Shown piece after piece: positions 56,882 to 64,000 of a stretch of 64,000 bases of DNA. The notes beneath the pieces were generated by a model. That model had not been told where the DNA came from and did not search any database. It saw nothing but the letters and a program-made list of their open reading frames with translations. Source of the stretch: Acidimicrobiales bacterium (GTDB taxonomy: Bacteria > Actinomycetota > Acidimicrobiia > Acidimicrobiales > Poriferisodalaceae); NCBI GenBank assembly GCA_009843525.1, contig VYDH01000030.1:1-64000 (forward strand), written 5' to 3'. A program made the position numbers and the translations under genes. Each line of letters starts with the position of its first letter. Positions within the stretch are counted from its first letter, which is position 1.

Positions 56882-57400
56882 ATGAGAGGGAAGTGGGCGG
56901 AGGGCATTCAGCCCCGCAACTTCAACTGGGTCGTCGCCGACCGCCTCGCAGTATGCGAGCGTCCCGGCGGCTATGGCGCCAGCCACCGGCGCGTTCGCCG
57001 TCAGGAAGAGATCATCTGGCTGCGCCGCAACGAGTTCGACATCGTCGTGTCGCTGATCTCGGCACCGCACAACCTGCACAATTACGACGAGCTGGACATG
57101 CCCTACCTGCACCGGCCGTGGCCCGCCTTCGACGACTTGGGCGAGTACCTGCAGTCGGTCCACGACGACTTGGAGCGGCTGGCCGGCGAGCGCAAGCGCG
57201 TCATCCTGCACAAGGAGCGGGTCGGCGAGGACGTCTGCGGGTTCGTGGCGTCGTATCTGTTGCTGTCGGGCAAGGTGCCCACCGGTCCTCAGGCCACGGC
57301 CATCACCGAGCGGATCTTCGGCCAGCGAGTCGGTCCCGAGGGGCGCCGTGTGGTCGACGTGGCGCTGAGCATCCTCCCCGGCCAGGGCACAACGAGTTGA
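56882..57400 (+). CDS. Dual-specificity-phosphatase-fold protein without catalytic cysteine
   Basis: This 172-residue protein resembles a small DSP/tyrosine-phosphatase fold. FNWVVADRLAVCERPG at the start and FDIVVSLISAPHNL are typical of the fold. The active-site loop, normally HCxxGxxRS, reads LHKERVGEDVCGF, so the nucleophilic Cys is Lys and the Arg is missing. A Cys two turns later is not equivalent. The product is probably a pseudophosphatase or binding protein. It overlaps or abuts the folB start. Confidence 0.6.
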   Translation: MRGKWAEGIQPRNFNWVVADRLAVCERPGGYGASHRRVRRQEEIIWLRRNEFDIVVSLISAPHNLHNYDELDMPYLHRPWPAFDDLGEYLQSVHDDLERLAGERKRVILHKERVGEDVCGFVASYLLLSGKVPTGPQATAITERIFGQRVGPEGRRVVDVALSILPGQGTTS

Positions 57401-57408
57401 GCACTGCA

Positions 57409-57831
57409 GTGACAGACCGCCCTGCCGATGATGCGGTCGCCGCGAGCGACGAGCCCGATGCGCCGCCTCACGGCGACCGTATTGAGCTCCGCGATTTGCG
57501 GGTGACGTGTGTGATCGGGGCTCTGGCGCATGAGCGCACCGCGCCACAGCCGCTCAGCATCGACGTCGATCTCCACGCCGACCTGAGCCGAGCAGGCACC
57601 ACCGACGACTTGAACCTCACCATCGACTACGGCGCAGTATGCGACCGCATCGTGGCGCTGTGCGACGAGGCCCAGCCGCAGCTTCTCGAAAGGCTGGCCG
57701 AACTGATCGCCGCGGAGCTGTGCGGAATCGATGGCGTGACCGCCGCCACGGTCACGGTCGCCAAACTGCGCCCGCCGGTTGCGGCCGACCTCGGCACCAG
57801 CGGTGTGCGCATCACCCGTCGTCCGGCGTGA
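57409..57831 (+). CDS. folB: Dihydroneopterin aldolase
   Basis: This 140-residue protein cleaves 7,8-dihydroneopterin to 6-hydroxymethyldihydropterin in folate synthesis. IELRDLRVTCVIGALAHERT contains the substrate-binding start. LTIDYGAVCDRI and LLERLAELIAAEL are conserved, and the late VAKLRPP supplies the catalytic Lys. Start GTG 57409 is chosen; TTG 57397 would overlap the previous stop as TTGA. The N-terminal 20 residues are a variable acidic leader. folK follows 27 nt later. Confidence 0.93.
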   Translation: MTDRPADDAVAASDEPDAPPHGDRIELRDLRVTCVIGALAHERTAPQPLSIDVDLHADLSRAGTTDDLNLTIDYGAVCDRIVALCDEAQPQLLERLAELIAAELCGIDGVTAATVTVAKLRPPVAADLGTSGVRITRRPA

Positions 57832-57858
57832 GCCGGCCTGCCCAGCGAACGTGAGCCG

Positions 57859-58377
57859 GTGAGCCCGCCCGGCGTGCGGGCCTTTGTGGGGCTGGGCGCG
57901 AACATCGGCAACCCCGCCGCACAGCTAGCAAATGCCCTCGAAGCACTGGACACCGCAGGCGTGCTCGTGGCGGTCTCGGGCGTGTACCGCAGCGCGCCGA
58001 TCGGCCCCGAACAGCCGGAGTTCCTGAACCTCGTGGCCGAGCTGGCCGTGTTCGACGGGCCATACGAGTTGCTCGCCCGCTGCCACGCCCTCGAAGCCGC
58101 GGCACAGCGGGTACGCCGTGAGCGCTGGGGCCCGCGCACGCTCGACGTTGACGTGCTGCTGTTCGGCGACGTGGAGATGCATGACCCCGAGCTGCAGATC
58201 CCGCACCCCCGCCTGCACGAGCGCCGGTTCGTGCTCGACCCGCTCGCAGAGCTGGCGCCCGAACTGGTCACCCTCGGCCAACTGTCAGCCGTCGCAGACC
58301 AAGACTGCGAGTACGTCGGCACTGTCGAGTTGCTGCACCAGCTCGCCACCGCATCGCCGGAGCAACGGCAGGATTAG
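57859..58377 (+). CDS. folK: HPPK, 6-hydroxymethyldihydropterin pyrophosphokinase
   Basis: This 172-residue enzyme transfers pyrophosphate from ATP to the pterin before FolP acts. AFVGLGANIGNP at the N-terminus and the signature RRERWGPRTLDVDVLLFG, with the two metal-binding Asp residues, are complete. IPHPRLHERRFVLDPLAELAP closes the active site. Start GTG 57859. The stop codon overlaps the convergent thioesterase stop by 4 nt. Confidence 0.95.
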   Translation: MSPPGVRAFVGLGANIGNPAAQLANALEALDTAGVLVAVSGVYRSAPIGPEQPEFLNLVAELAVFDGPYELLARCHALEAAAQRVRRERWGPRTLDVDVLLFGDVEMHDPELQIPHPRLHERRFVLDPLAELAPELVTLGQLSAVADQDCEYVGTVELLHQLATASPEQRQD

Positions 58378-59075
58378 CCCTCGGGAATCGGCGGCGCGTC
58401 GGCTCGCAGGATGAACAGGCCCTCAGCGTTGACGCACAGACCCTCGGGCCCGTGAACCTCGGCGTGCTGGACGATTTTGCGGCCTGACGTGCTCTCGATC
58501 CAGGCCCGCAGATGCAACGGCGCCCCCAGCGGGGTCGCTGCACGGTAGTGAACGGTGAGCCGGCCGGTATATGCCTGCCGGCCCCGCATTCGGTTCAGCG
58601 CGCCCATCAGCTCGTCGATGATCAGCGCCACCACGCCGCCATGGGTGCGCTCGGGCGGCCCGGCGAACATGGGGTCCACCACCGCCTCGCCGGTCACGGC
58701 GTCGTCGGACTCCTTGAAGTACCTGACGTTCACCGAAGCCGGGTGCAGCGTGCCGCCGCCGATCGAGAACGGGTCGAACTCGATCTCGTCGCCGGGCTCG
58801 AGCGGCAGCGGGAAGTACTGCCCCTCGTAGATCTCGCGGAGGTAGGGCCGCGAGAGCATGTCGTCGATCTTCACCCGCAGCGTGCCCTGCTCCAGCCGCG
58901 CCGCTGTGGCCTCGACCGTGGCCGTGATCTCGTCGAGCACCTCGTCGTCGACCCGCCGATTCGCCAGCGCCTGGTTCAGCCGACGCATCGCAGCGGCTGC
59001 CCGCTCGACGGCGCTCCAATCGTGACCGGGCTCGACGGTGGCGCTGAGATCGCTCGGCGAGTCGTGCTCCCTCAC
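58374..59075 (-). CDS. Hotdog-fold thioesterase-family protein
   Basis: This 233-residue protein has a long N-terminal helical region (residues 15-85). A PaaI-like hotdog domain follows, with RTHGGVVALIIDELMG as the central helix carrying the active-site Asp/Glu, and YTGRLTVHYRAATPLG as the next strand. These proteins usually hydrolyse acyl-CoA thioesters. Start GTG 59075. It is next to acyl-CoA dehydrogenase and 3-hydroxyacyl-CoA dehydrogenase genes, which fits a fatty-acyl-CoA role. Confidence 0.8.
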   Translation of the reverse strand: MREHDSPSDLSATVEPGHDWSAVERAAAAMRRLNQALANRRVDDEVLDEITATVEATAARLEQGTLRVKIDDMLSRPYLREIYEGQYFPLPLEPGDEIEFDPFSIGGGTLHPASVNVRYFKESDDAVTGEAVVDPMFAGPPERTHGGVVALIIDELMGALNRMRGRQAYTGRLTVHYRAATPLGAPLHLRAWIESTSGRKIVQHAEVHGPEGLCVNAEGLFILRADAPPIPEG

Positions 59076-59173
59076 GGGCCGAGACGCTATCTGTGCGGCA
59101 TCTATGCAGCCCCGATGCCTGCTCGCCGCGGCCGGCCGTGGTTCGCTGCAGTGCGGCGGCATACGCTCGCCTC

Positions 59174-60328
59174 ATGCGGCGCACCATCTTCGACGACGAG
59201 CACGAGATGTTCCGCGAGACGGCACGAGCCTTCGTGGAGCGCGAGATCGTCCCCAACCACGAGAAATGGGAGGCGGACGGCAAGATCGACAAGGCCATGT
59301 TCCGCAAGGCGGGCGATGTGGGCTTGCTGGCCACGGCCGTCGACGAGCGATACGGCGGCGGCGGGGTTCTCGACTTCCGCTACAACGCCATCGTCAACGA
59401 GGAAGTCCATGCGTCGGGCGCGGCCAGCTCGGGGCAGTGCATGACGCTGCACAACGACATCTGCCTGCCGTACTTCATCAACCTCTGCAATGACGAGCAG
59501 GCCGGGCGCTGGATGCCGGGCCTCGCCAGCGGCGAGCTGATGAGCGCCATTGCCATGACCGAGCCGGGGACCGGCTCCGATCTGGCCTCGATCACCACCA
59601 CGGCGGTGCGCTCGGGCGACGGCTACGTGGTGAACGGCGCCAAGACCTTCATCACCAACGGCATCAACTCCGACCTGGTGATCGTGGCGGCCAAGACCGA
59701 CCCGACAGAGAAGCACCGGGGCATGTCGCTGATCGTGCTCACCGAGGGCATGGAGGGCTTCGAGCGGGGCCGCAATCTCGACAAGCTGGGCCTGAAGTCC
59801 CAGGACACGGCCGAGCTGTTCTTCGACGACGTGTTCGTGCCCACCGAGAACCTGCTCGGCGGCGAAGGCAACGGTTTCATGCACCTGGTGCGGAACCTGC
59901 CCCAGGAACGCCTGTCGATCGCCGTGGGCGGCGTGGCGCACGCGCAGGCGGCGTTCGATTGGACTGTCGACTACGTGGGCGAGCGGCAGGCCTTCGGCCA
60001 GACCATTGCCTCGTTCCAGAACACCCGCTTCGAGCTGGCCGAGATGAAGACCGAGCTGGACATTGCCTGGGTGTTCGTGGACCGCCAGATCGAGGCGCTG
60101 AACGCCGGCGAGCTGACCGCCACCGATGCGGCCGAGGCGAAGTGGTGGGTGACCGAGATGCAGCTGCGGCTGATCACCCGCTGCCTGCAGCTGTTCGGCG
60201 GGTACGGCTATATGAGCGAGTTCCCGATCTCCAAGGCGTACGCGGACGCCCGGATCCAAACCATCTACGGCGGCACCACCGAGATCATGAAAGAGATCAT
60301 CGGCCGCGAAGTCGCCGGCACCCGGTAG
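59174..60328 (+). CDS. Acyl-CoA dehydrogenase
   Basis: This 384-residue FAD flavoenzyme performs the first step of beta-oxidation. AMTEPGTGSDLASITTTA binds FAD/substrate, and GYGYMSEFPISKAYADARI and IYGGTTEIMKEIIGR end the protein. At the position where medium-chain enzymes carry the catalytic Glu (YEGT) this has Gly. The base is therefore probably the alternative Glu of long-chain/isovaleryl-type enzymes. TACGCT lies 6 nt before ATG 59174, so a leaderless mRNA is likely. The next gene starts 9 nt downstream. Confidence 0.92.
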   Translation: MRRTIFDDEHEMFRETARAFVEREIVPNHEKWEADGKIDKAMFRKAGDVGLLATAVDERYGGGGVLDFRYNAIVNEEVHASGAASSGQCMTLHNDICLPYFINLCNDEQAGRWMPGLASGELMSAIAMTEPGTGSDLASITTTAVRSGDGYVVNGAKTFITNGINSDLVIVAAKTDPTEKHRGMSLIVLTEGMEGFERGRNLDKLGLKSQDTAELFFDDVFVPTENLLGGEGNGFMHLVRNLPQERLSIAVGGVAHAQAAFDWTVDYVGERQAFGQTIASFQNTRFELAEMKTELDIAWVFVDRQIEALNAGELTATDAAEAKWWVTEMQLRLITRCLQLFGGYGYMSEFPISKAYADARIQTIYGGTTEIMKEIIGREVAGTR

Positions 60329-60337
60329 GCAGGGCAG

Positions 60338-61657
60338 ATGAGGGAAATCGACACAGCCGAGCCTGCGAGGCGCATCGACTCGGTAGCAGTCATCGGCGCG
60401 GGCACGATGGGTGCCGGCATCGCCGCGGCGTCAGCGGCGGCGGGCTGCCGGGTGCTCGTGCTCGACACCGACCCCGCAGCGGCGCAGCGTGCGCTGGACG
60501 GCGTCGACGAGGAATGCCGGGATCTGGTCAGCATCGGCACCGTCGACGACCGGCTCGACGACATCGCCGGCTACGACTGGGTGTGCGAGGCGGTCATCGA
60601 GGATCTGGCCGCCAAGCGCGAGCTGTTCGAGCGGCTCGAAGCTGCGCGCAGCGACGGCTCGGTCATCTCGTCGAACACGTCGGGCATCCCGTTGCGCCAG
60701 ATCTCCGACGGCATGAGCGAGCGCTTTCGCCACGATGTGGCGATCACCCACTTCTTCAACCCGGTGCGGGTGATGAAGCTGTTCGAGCTGGTGCCCGGCG
60801 AAGACACCGATCCCGAAGTGATCGACGCCTTCGCCCGATTCGGCGCTGAGCGTCTCGGCAAGGGCGTGGTGCATGCCAAGGACACCGTCAACTTCATCGG
60901 CAACCGCATCGGCTGCTTCTTCATGCTGAGGGGCTTGCACGTGGCGAAGCCGTTCCTGGCCGACGGCATGACCCAAGAGACCGTCGACGCTGTGCTGGGC
61001 AAGCCCATCGGGCTGCCCCCGACCGGCTTGTACGGGCTCATCGATCTCATCGGTCTTGACGTGATGGAGTTGGTCGGCGCCAACCTGGCCCAGAATCTGC
61101 CGCCGGGCGACCGCGGGCTCGACTTCACCGCGTTTCCCGAGGCGGAACAGGCGATGGCCGACCGGGGCCAGCTCGGACGCAAGACCGGCGGCGGCTTCAG
61201 CCGGCGAGTGAAGCTGGATGACGGGTCCCGCAAGGCCGAGACCTTCGATCTCGTCGCCGGCGAATGGCGCGCCGCCTCGCCGCCCGATCTCGAAGGCGTG
61301 CCCGCTGACCTCGGCGCGGTGCTGTTTGCCGACTCGGTCCAGGGCGAGCTCGCCCGCCACGCCTTCGGCGGCACGCTGACCTATGCGGCCGACTTGGTGC
61401 CCGAGATCGCCGACGACATCGCGAACGTCGACAACGCCATCCGCTGGGGCTTCAACTGGGTGCACGGCCCCTTCGAGATGCTCGACCATCTCGGCCCCGA
61501 TCTGGTGATCGAGTTCCTCCGCAGCGTCGATGAACCGCTGCCGGCCATGCTGGCGGTGCTCGAAGCATCAGGCCAGCCGACGTTCTACGGCGAGGCCGCC
61601 GACGGCACCCGCACCCAGCTCATGCCCGACGGCACCGTCGCACCCGTCGACCGCTGA
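60338..61657 (+). CDS. 3-hydroxyacyl-CoA dehydrogenase
   Basis: This 439-residue enzyme oxidises L-3-hydroxyacyl-CoA with NAD+. The Rossmann motif is VAVIGAGTMGAGIAAASA. The active-site His lies in ITHFFNPVRVMKLFELV, and KDTVNFIGNRIG is the conserved C-terminal domain junction. It follows the acyl-CoA dehydrogenase by 9 nt as a two-gene beta-oxidation operon. No enoyl-CoA hydratase domain is fused. About 100 extra C-terminal residues repeat the dehydrogenase C-domain pattern, as in some longer homologues. Confidence 0.92.
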   Translation: MREIDTAEPARRIDSVAVIGAGTMGAGIAAASAAAGCRVLVLDTDPAAAQRALDGVDEECRDLVSIGTVDDRLDDIAGYDWVCEAVIEDLAAKRELFERLEAARSDGSVISSNTSGIPLRQISDGMSERFRHDVAITHFFNPVRVMKLFELVPGEDTDPEVIDAFARFGAERLGKGVVHAKDTVNFIGNRIGCFFMLRGLHVAKPFLADGMTQETVDAVLGKPIGLPPTGLYGLIDLIGLDVMELVGANLAQNLPPGDRGLDFTAFPEAEQAMADRGQLGRKTGGGFSRRVKLDDGSRKAETFDLVAGEWRAASPPDLEGVPADLGAVLFADSVQGELARHAFGGTLTYAADLVPEIADDIANVDNAIRWGFNWVHGPFEMLDHLGPDLVIEFLRSVDEPLPAMLAVLEASGQPTFYGEAADGTRTQLMPDGTVAPVDR

Positions 61658-61659
61658 GC

Positions 61660-61683
61660 CGCCTCCGCAGCTGTGGCATCTGT
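61660..61683. repeat. Dispersed intergenic motif, copy 2
   Basis: CCGCCTCCGCAGCT and then GCATCTGTG repeats the arrangement at 46269-46292. Here it sits in the 41-nt gap between the convergent beta-oxidation and folP genes, immediately after the stop codon. Confidence 0.5.
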
Positions 61684-61698
61684 GCCTTCAGACTTGGG

Positions 61699-62598
61699 TT
61701 ACTGGGTCGTGGGGCGGACTATGGCGTCGGTCATCTGGATCGCTTGGGTCATCTCGGCGGCGTCGTGCACTCGCACTATGTCGATGCCCGCGTAGATGGC
61801 AGCAGTGATGGTGGCGGCGGTGCCGAACAGGCGATCGCCGGGTTTGGTGTTGGTGACCTCGCCGATGGTGGACTTGCGCGATGTGCCGATGAGCAAGGGC
61901 AGCTCCAGTGCCCACAGTTCCGGCAGTCGTCGCATCATCTCGAGGTTCTGCGAGACGCCGAAGCCGAAGCCGAAGCCCGGGTCGACGACAATCCGGTTGG
62001 TGCCCACGCCCGCCTCGGCGCAGATCTGGAGGCTGGCCTCCAGTCCCGTCGTCACGTCGGCGACCAGATCGGTGTGGGGCCGGCCTCGCTGATTGTGCAT
62101 GATGACGGCCGCCACTCCGCGTTCGGCCACCAGCGGTGCCATGTCGGAATCGAGGCGGAAACCGGTGATGTCGTTCACGACCGTCGCTCCGGCATCGAGA
62201 GCGGGGGCCGCCACCTCTGCCCAGGTTGTGTCGACCGAGATCGGAAGCTCAGCCCCGATGCGGTCCAGCTCGGCTCGCACAGCGCCAATGACCCGCACGG
62301 CGCGGCGCCGTTCGACTTCCAGTGGTGTGGGCTCGGCACCGGGCCGGCTGGAAGCGCCGCCGATGTCGATGATGTCCACTTCGTCGGCCACCAGCTCCCG
62401 TGTCAGCGCCAGCGCTTCGTCGAGGCGGTCGGCTATGCCGTCGCCGGAGAATGAGTCGTCGGTGGCGTTGATGATGCCCATCACGAAGGTGCGGGAACCC
62501 CATTGCCAGCACGGTCCGCGACCAGGGTCCCACCAGCCATGCCGGTAGCGGCGCCGGATCGGCCAGCCCGGCTGCATCTGCGGCCCGGCCACGCTCAA
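61699..62598 (-). CDS. folP: Dihydropteroate synthase
   Basis: This 299-residue TIM-barrel enzyme condenses hydroxymethyldihydropterin pyrophosphate with p-aminobenzoate; it is the sulfonamide target. VMGIINATDDSFSGDG (pterin-loop motif), DIGGASSRPGAEP, ISVDTTWAEVAAPAL, IVVDPGFGFGFG and LIGTSRKSTIG are present. In most enzymes the first motif is NVTPDSFSDGG; here it is NATDDSFSGDG, as in some actinobacterial paralogues. The TTG start overlaps the stop of the polyprenyl synthase gene by 4 nt (TTGA). Confidence 0.9.
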   Translation of the reverse strand: MSVAGPQMQPGWPIRRRYRHGWWDPGRGPCWQWGSRTFVMGIINATDDSFSGDGIADRLDEALALTRELVADEVDIIDIGGASSRPGAEPTPLEVERRRAVRVIGAVRAELDRIGAELPISVDTTWAEVAAPALDAGATVVNDITGFRLDSDMAPLVAERGVAAVIMHNQRGRPHTDLVADVTTGLEASLQICAEAGVGTNRIVVDPGFGFGFGVSQNLEMMRRLPELWALELPLLIGTSRKSTIGEVTNTKPGDRLFGTAATITAAIYAGIDIVRVHDAAEMTQAIQMTDAIVRPTTQ

Positions 62599-63626
62599 TC
62601 GTTGCCCGCTGCGGCTGCGGCCCCGGCGGACGAGGGCAGCGCGCTGAGCAGGTTCGACGCTGCGGCACGGAGCCCGACCACCCCGGGCGTGGGGTCGAGC
62701 GGCGCCAACGCATCGAGGGCCGCGGTCACATAGCGCTGCGCGGTCTGCACCGAGCTGGCGATCTCGGGGCCGTCCGCCACGATCGCTCGGGCCCGATCCC
62801 GCCGGCCGTCGTCGAGCGGCTCGCCGAGCAGCTCGCTCAGGCGATCGCCGTTCGGGTGCCCGTCCGCCAGCATCCGGATCACCGGCAGCGTGTACACGCC
62901 CTCGCGCAGGTCGTTGCCCGAGGGCTTGCCGAGTTCCTCGTCGGTGGCGACCAGGTCGAGCACGTCGTCGACGATCTGGAACGACATGCCGTAGGCGAGC
63001 CCGAAGCTGGTCAGGCGGTCCAGGGTCTCAGCGTCGACGCCGGCCACCAGCCCGCCGATGCGGCACGACGTTGCGTACAGCTCGGCGGTCTTGCCCTGGA
63101 TGGCCAGGAAGTACTGGTCCTCGGTACGGCTCCGGTCATAGATCAGCTGCAGCTCACGCACCTGGCCCTCGCACAGCCGGCCGATGGTGGCGGCCAGCAG
63201 CGCGGCCACCTCGGTGCCCAGCGACGCCGCCAGCTCCGACGCCTTGGCCAGCAGGAAGTCGCCGGCCAGGATCGCCTTCAGGTTGCCCCAGCGGTGATTC
63301 ACCGCCTCGATGCCGCGCCGGGTCTCCGCGTCGTCCATGACGTCGTCGTGGTACAGCGAGCCCAGGTGCACCAGCTCCACCGCTACGCCGCCGCACACCA
63401 TGTCGTCGGTGACCGCATCTGGTGCGGCACCATCAGGGCTGCGCGCCAGCGCCGACGCGATGACGAACGCGGGCCGCAGCCGCTTGCCGCCTGCGGGGAT
63501 CAGGTGCGAGGTCACCTCGGTGAGAAACTCGTCGCCGGTGACCGCCGCAGCGCGCAGGGCCGTCTCCACACGAGCCAGATCAGCCTCTGCGTCGGGCCGG
63601 GCCTGCAACGGGGAAAGGGGCGCCAC
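62595..63626 (-). CDS. Polyprenyl diphosphate synthase
   Basis: This 343-residue trans-isoprenyl synthase elongates allylic diphosphates. GGKRLRP binds the diphosphate. The first Asp-rich motif is DDVMD (in HDDVMDDAETRRG) and the second is DDVLD (SFQIVDDVLDLVATDEELG). The length fits medium- to long-chain enzymes such as those making the menaquinone side chain. The product chain length cannot be set by eye. It is coupled to folP downstream. Confidence 0.9.
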   Translation of the reverse strand: MAPLSPLQARPDAEADLARVETALRAAAVTGDEFLTEVTSHLIPAGGKRLRPAFVIASALARSPDGAAPDAVTDDMVCGGVAVELVHLGSLYHDDVMDDAETRRGIEAVNHRWGNLKAILAGDFLLAKASELAASLGTEVAALLAATIGRLCEGQVRELQLIYDRSRTEDQYFLAIQGKTAELYATSCRIGGLVAGVDAETLDRLTSFGLAYGMSFQIVDDVLDLVATDEELGKPSGNDLREGVYTLPVIRMLADGHPNGDRLSELLGEPLDDGRRDRARAIVADGPEIASSVQTAQRYVTAALDALAPLDPTPGVVGLRAAASNLLSALPSSAGAAAAAGND

Positions 63627-63676
63627 GGCGCAACCGTAAACGACAGCGGCAGCAAGGAGCGATGCGGCAGGGCATC

Positions 63677-63735
63677 GTTACACTGCGCTCAGGAGACCTT
63701 CTGCACCCTGTGCAAGGCTCAAACCAGGAGGCCCA
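63677..63735 (+). promoter_or_regulatory. clpC promoter and ribosome site
   Basis: TTACACT (63677-63683) provides a -10 element. AGGAGG (63726-63731) lies 4 nt before GTG 63736 and fixes the clpC start. Confidence 0.55.
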
Positions 63736-64000
63736 GTGTTCGAACGCTTCACCGATCGGGCTCGCCGAGTGGTGGTGTTGGCGCAAGAGGAAGCGCGCCT
63801 GCTGAATCACAACTACATCGGCACCGAGCACATTCTGCTGGGGCTGATCCACGAGGGCGAGGGCGTGGCCGCCCAGGCGCTGGAGTCCCTGGGCATCTCA
63901 CTGGAGGCCGTGCGCAGCCAGGTCGAAGAGATCATCGGGCAGGGAAGCTCGTCGCCCAGCGGCCACATCCCCTTCACGCCGCGCGCGAAGAAGGTGCTCG
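63736..64000 (+). CDS. clpC: ATP-dependent Clp protease ATP-binding subunit, N-terminus (cut by window)
   Basis: The first 88 residues match the ClpC N-domain: [20 protein letters not shown], then [20 protein letters not shown], and [12 protein letters not shown]. The repeated N-domain motifs bind adaptors and substrates. The two AAA+ modules lie beyond the right edge. ClpC unfolds proteins for ClpP and is essential in many actinobacteria. The GTG start is set by AGGAGG. Confidence 0.93.
   Translation, partial: MFERFTDRARRVVVLAQEEARLLNHNYIGTEHILLGLIHEGEGVAAQALESLGISLEAVRSQVEEIIGQGSSSPSGHIPFTPRAKKVL

Overview
The window is high-GC bacterial DNA that fits a free-living actinobacterium, most likely of the Acidimicrobiia type. 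This assignment is an inference from several signs: many GTG and TTG starts, promoters placed so that mRNAs would be leaderless, a DUF2342 metalloprotease, cell-wall-binding repeat proteins, a topoisomerase I with a lysine-rich tail, a type B succinate dehydrogenase, and F420/FMN-type luciferase-like enzymes. No ribosomal RNA or taxonomic marker in the window fixes the species.

Positions 1-14150 are an accessory (defence-type) island. The left edge holds an IS110 transposase gene cut by what looks like the end of a second insertion sequence. Next come an AAA ATPase with a DUF4143 nuclease-like tail, a VapBC pair, and a two-gene ATP-dependent restriction-modification module. That module consists of a phospholipase-D nuclease fused to a Snf2 helicase, followed by a type ISP-like adenine methyltransferase with a target-recognition tail. 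After it lies about 4 kb of broken genes, with in-frame stops, frameshifts and deletions. This stretch contains an unusual long antitoxin with a dead PIN toxin, and it ends in an intact Phd/VapC pair. The first 2.1 kb of the decayed zone is bracketed by a 21-bp direct repeat copied from the 3' end of the methyltransferase gene.

Positions 14280-20000 carry cell-surface and secreted genes: a secreted protein behind a 15-G tract, a cell-wall-binding beta-propeller, a lower-GC secreted protein with a DUF6973-like C-terminus, and a small membrane protein. Positions 19970-23578 are sdhCAB. A degenerate GH2-like gene, a strong hairpin and a 68-nt tRNA-like element follow. Then come a MoxR-type ATPase with its VWA partner, a TetR regulator, a luciferase-like oxidoreductase, a STAS protein, NhaA, a membrane pyrophosphatase and a lipoprotein.

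Positions 36047-44462 form an osmoprotection locus: a glycine-betaine/choline ABC transporter (ATPase, double-length permease, binding lipoprotein), a divergent TetR regulator, a choline dehydrogenase and a choline sulfatase. Together these could take up osmolytes and convert choline-O-sulfate to choline and then betaine aldehyde or betaine. The locus carries two short duplications, one of which created a 21-codon ORF nested between the ATPase and permease genes by ATGA overlaps. An ammonium transporter with a very strong terminator, a 52-bp intergenic direct repeat and a DUF368 lipid-carrier protein follow.

Positions 47332-64000 are housekeeping: topA, an MFS permease, tmk, the DNA polymerase III delta' gene, tRNA-Thr(CGT), a DUF2342 protein, tilS, hpt, a phosphatase-like protein without the catalytic cysteine, folB, folK, a thioesterase, two beta-oxidation enzymes, folP, a polyprenyl diphosphate synthase and the start of clpC. 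Most are tightly packed, with 4-base start/stop overlaps.
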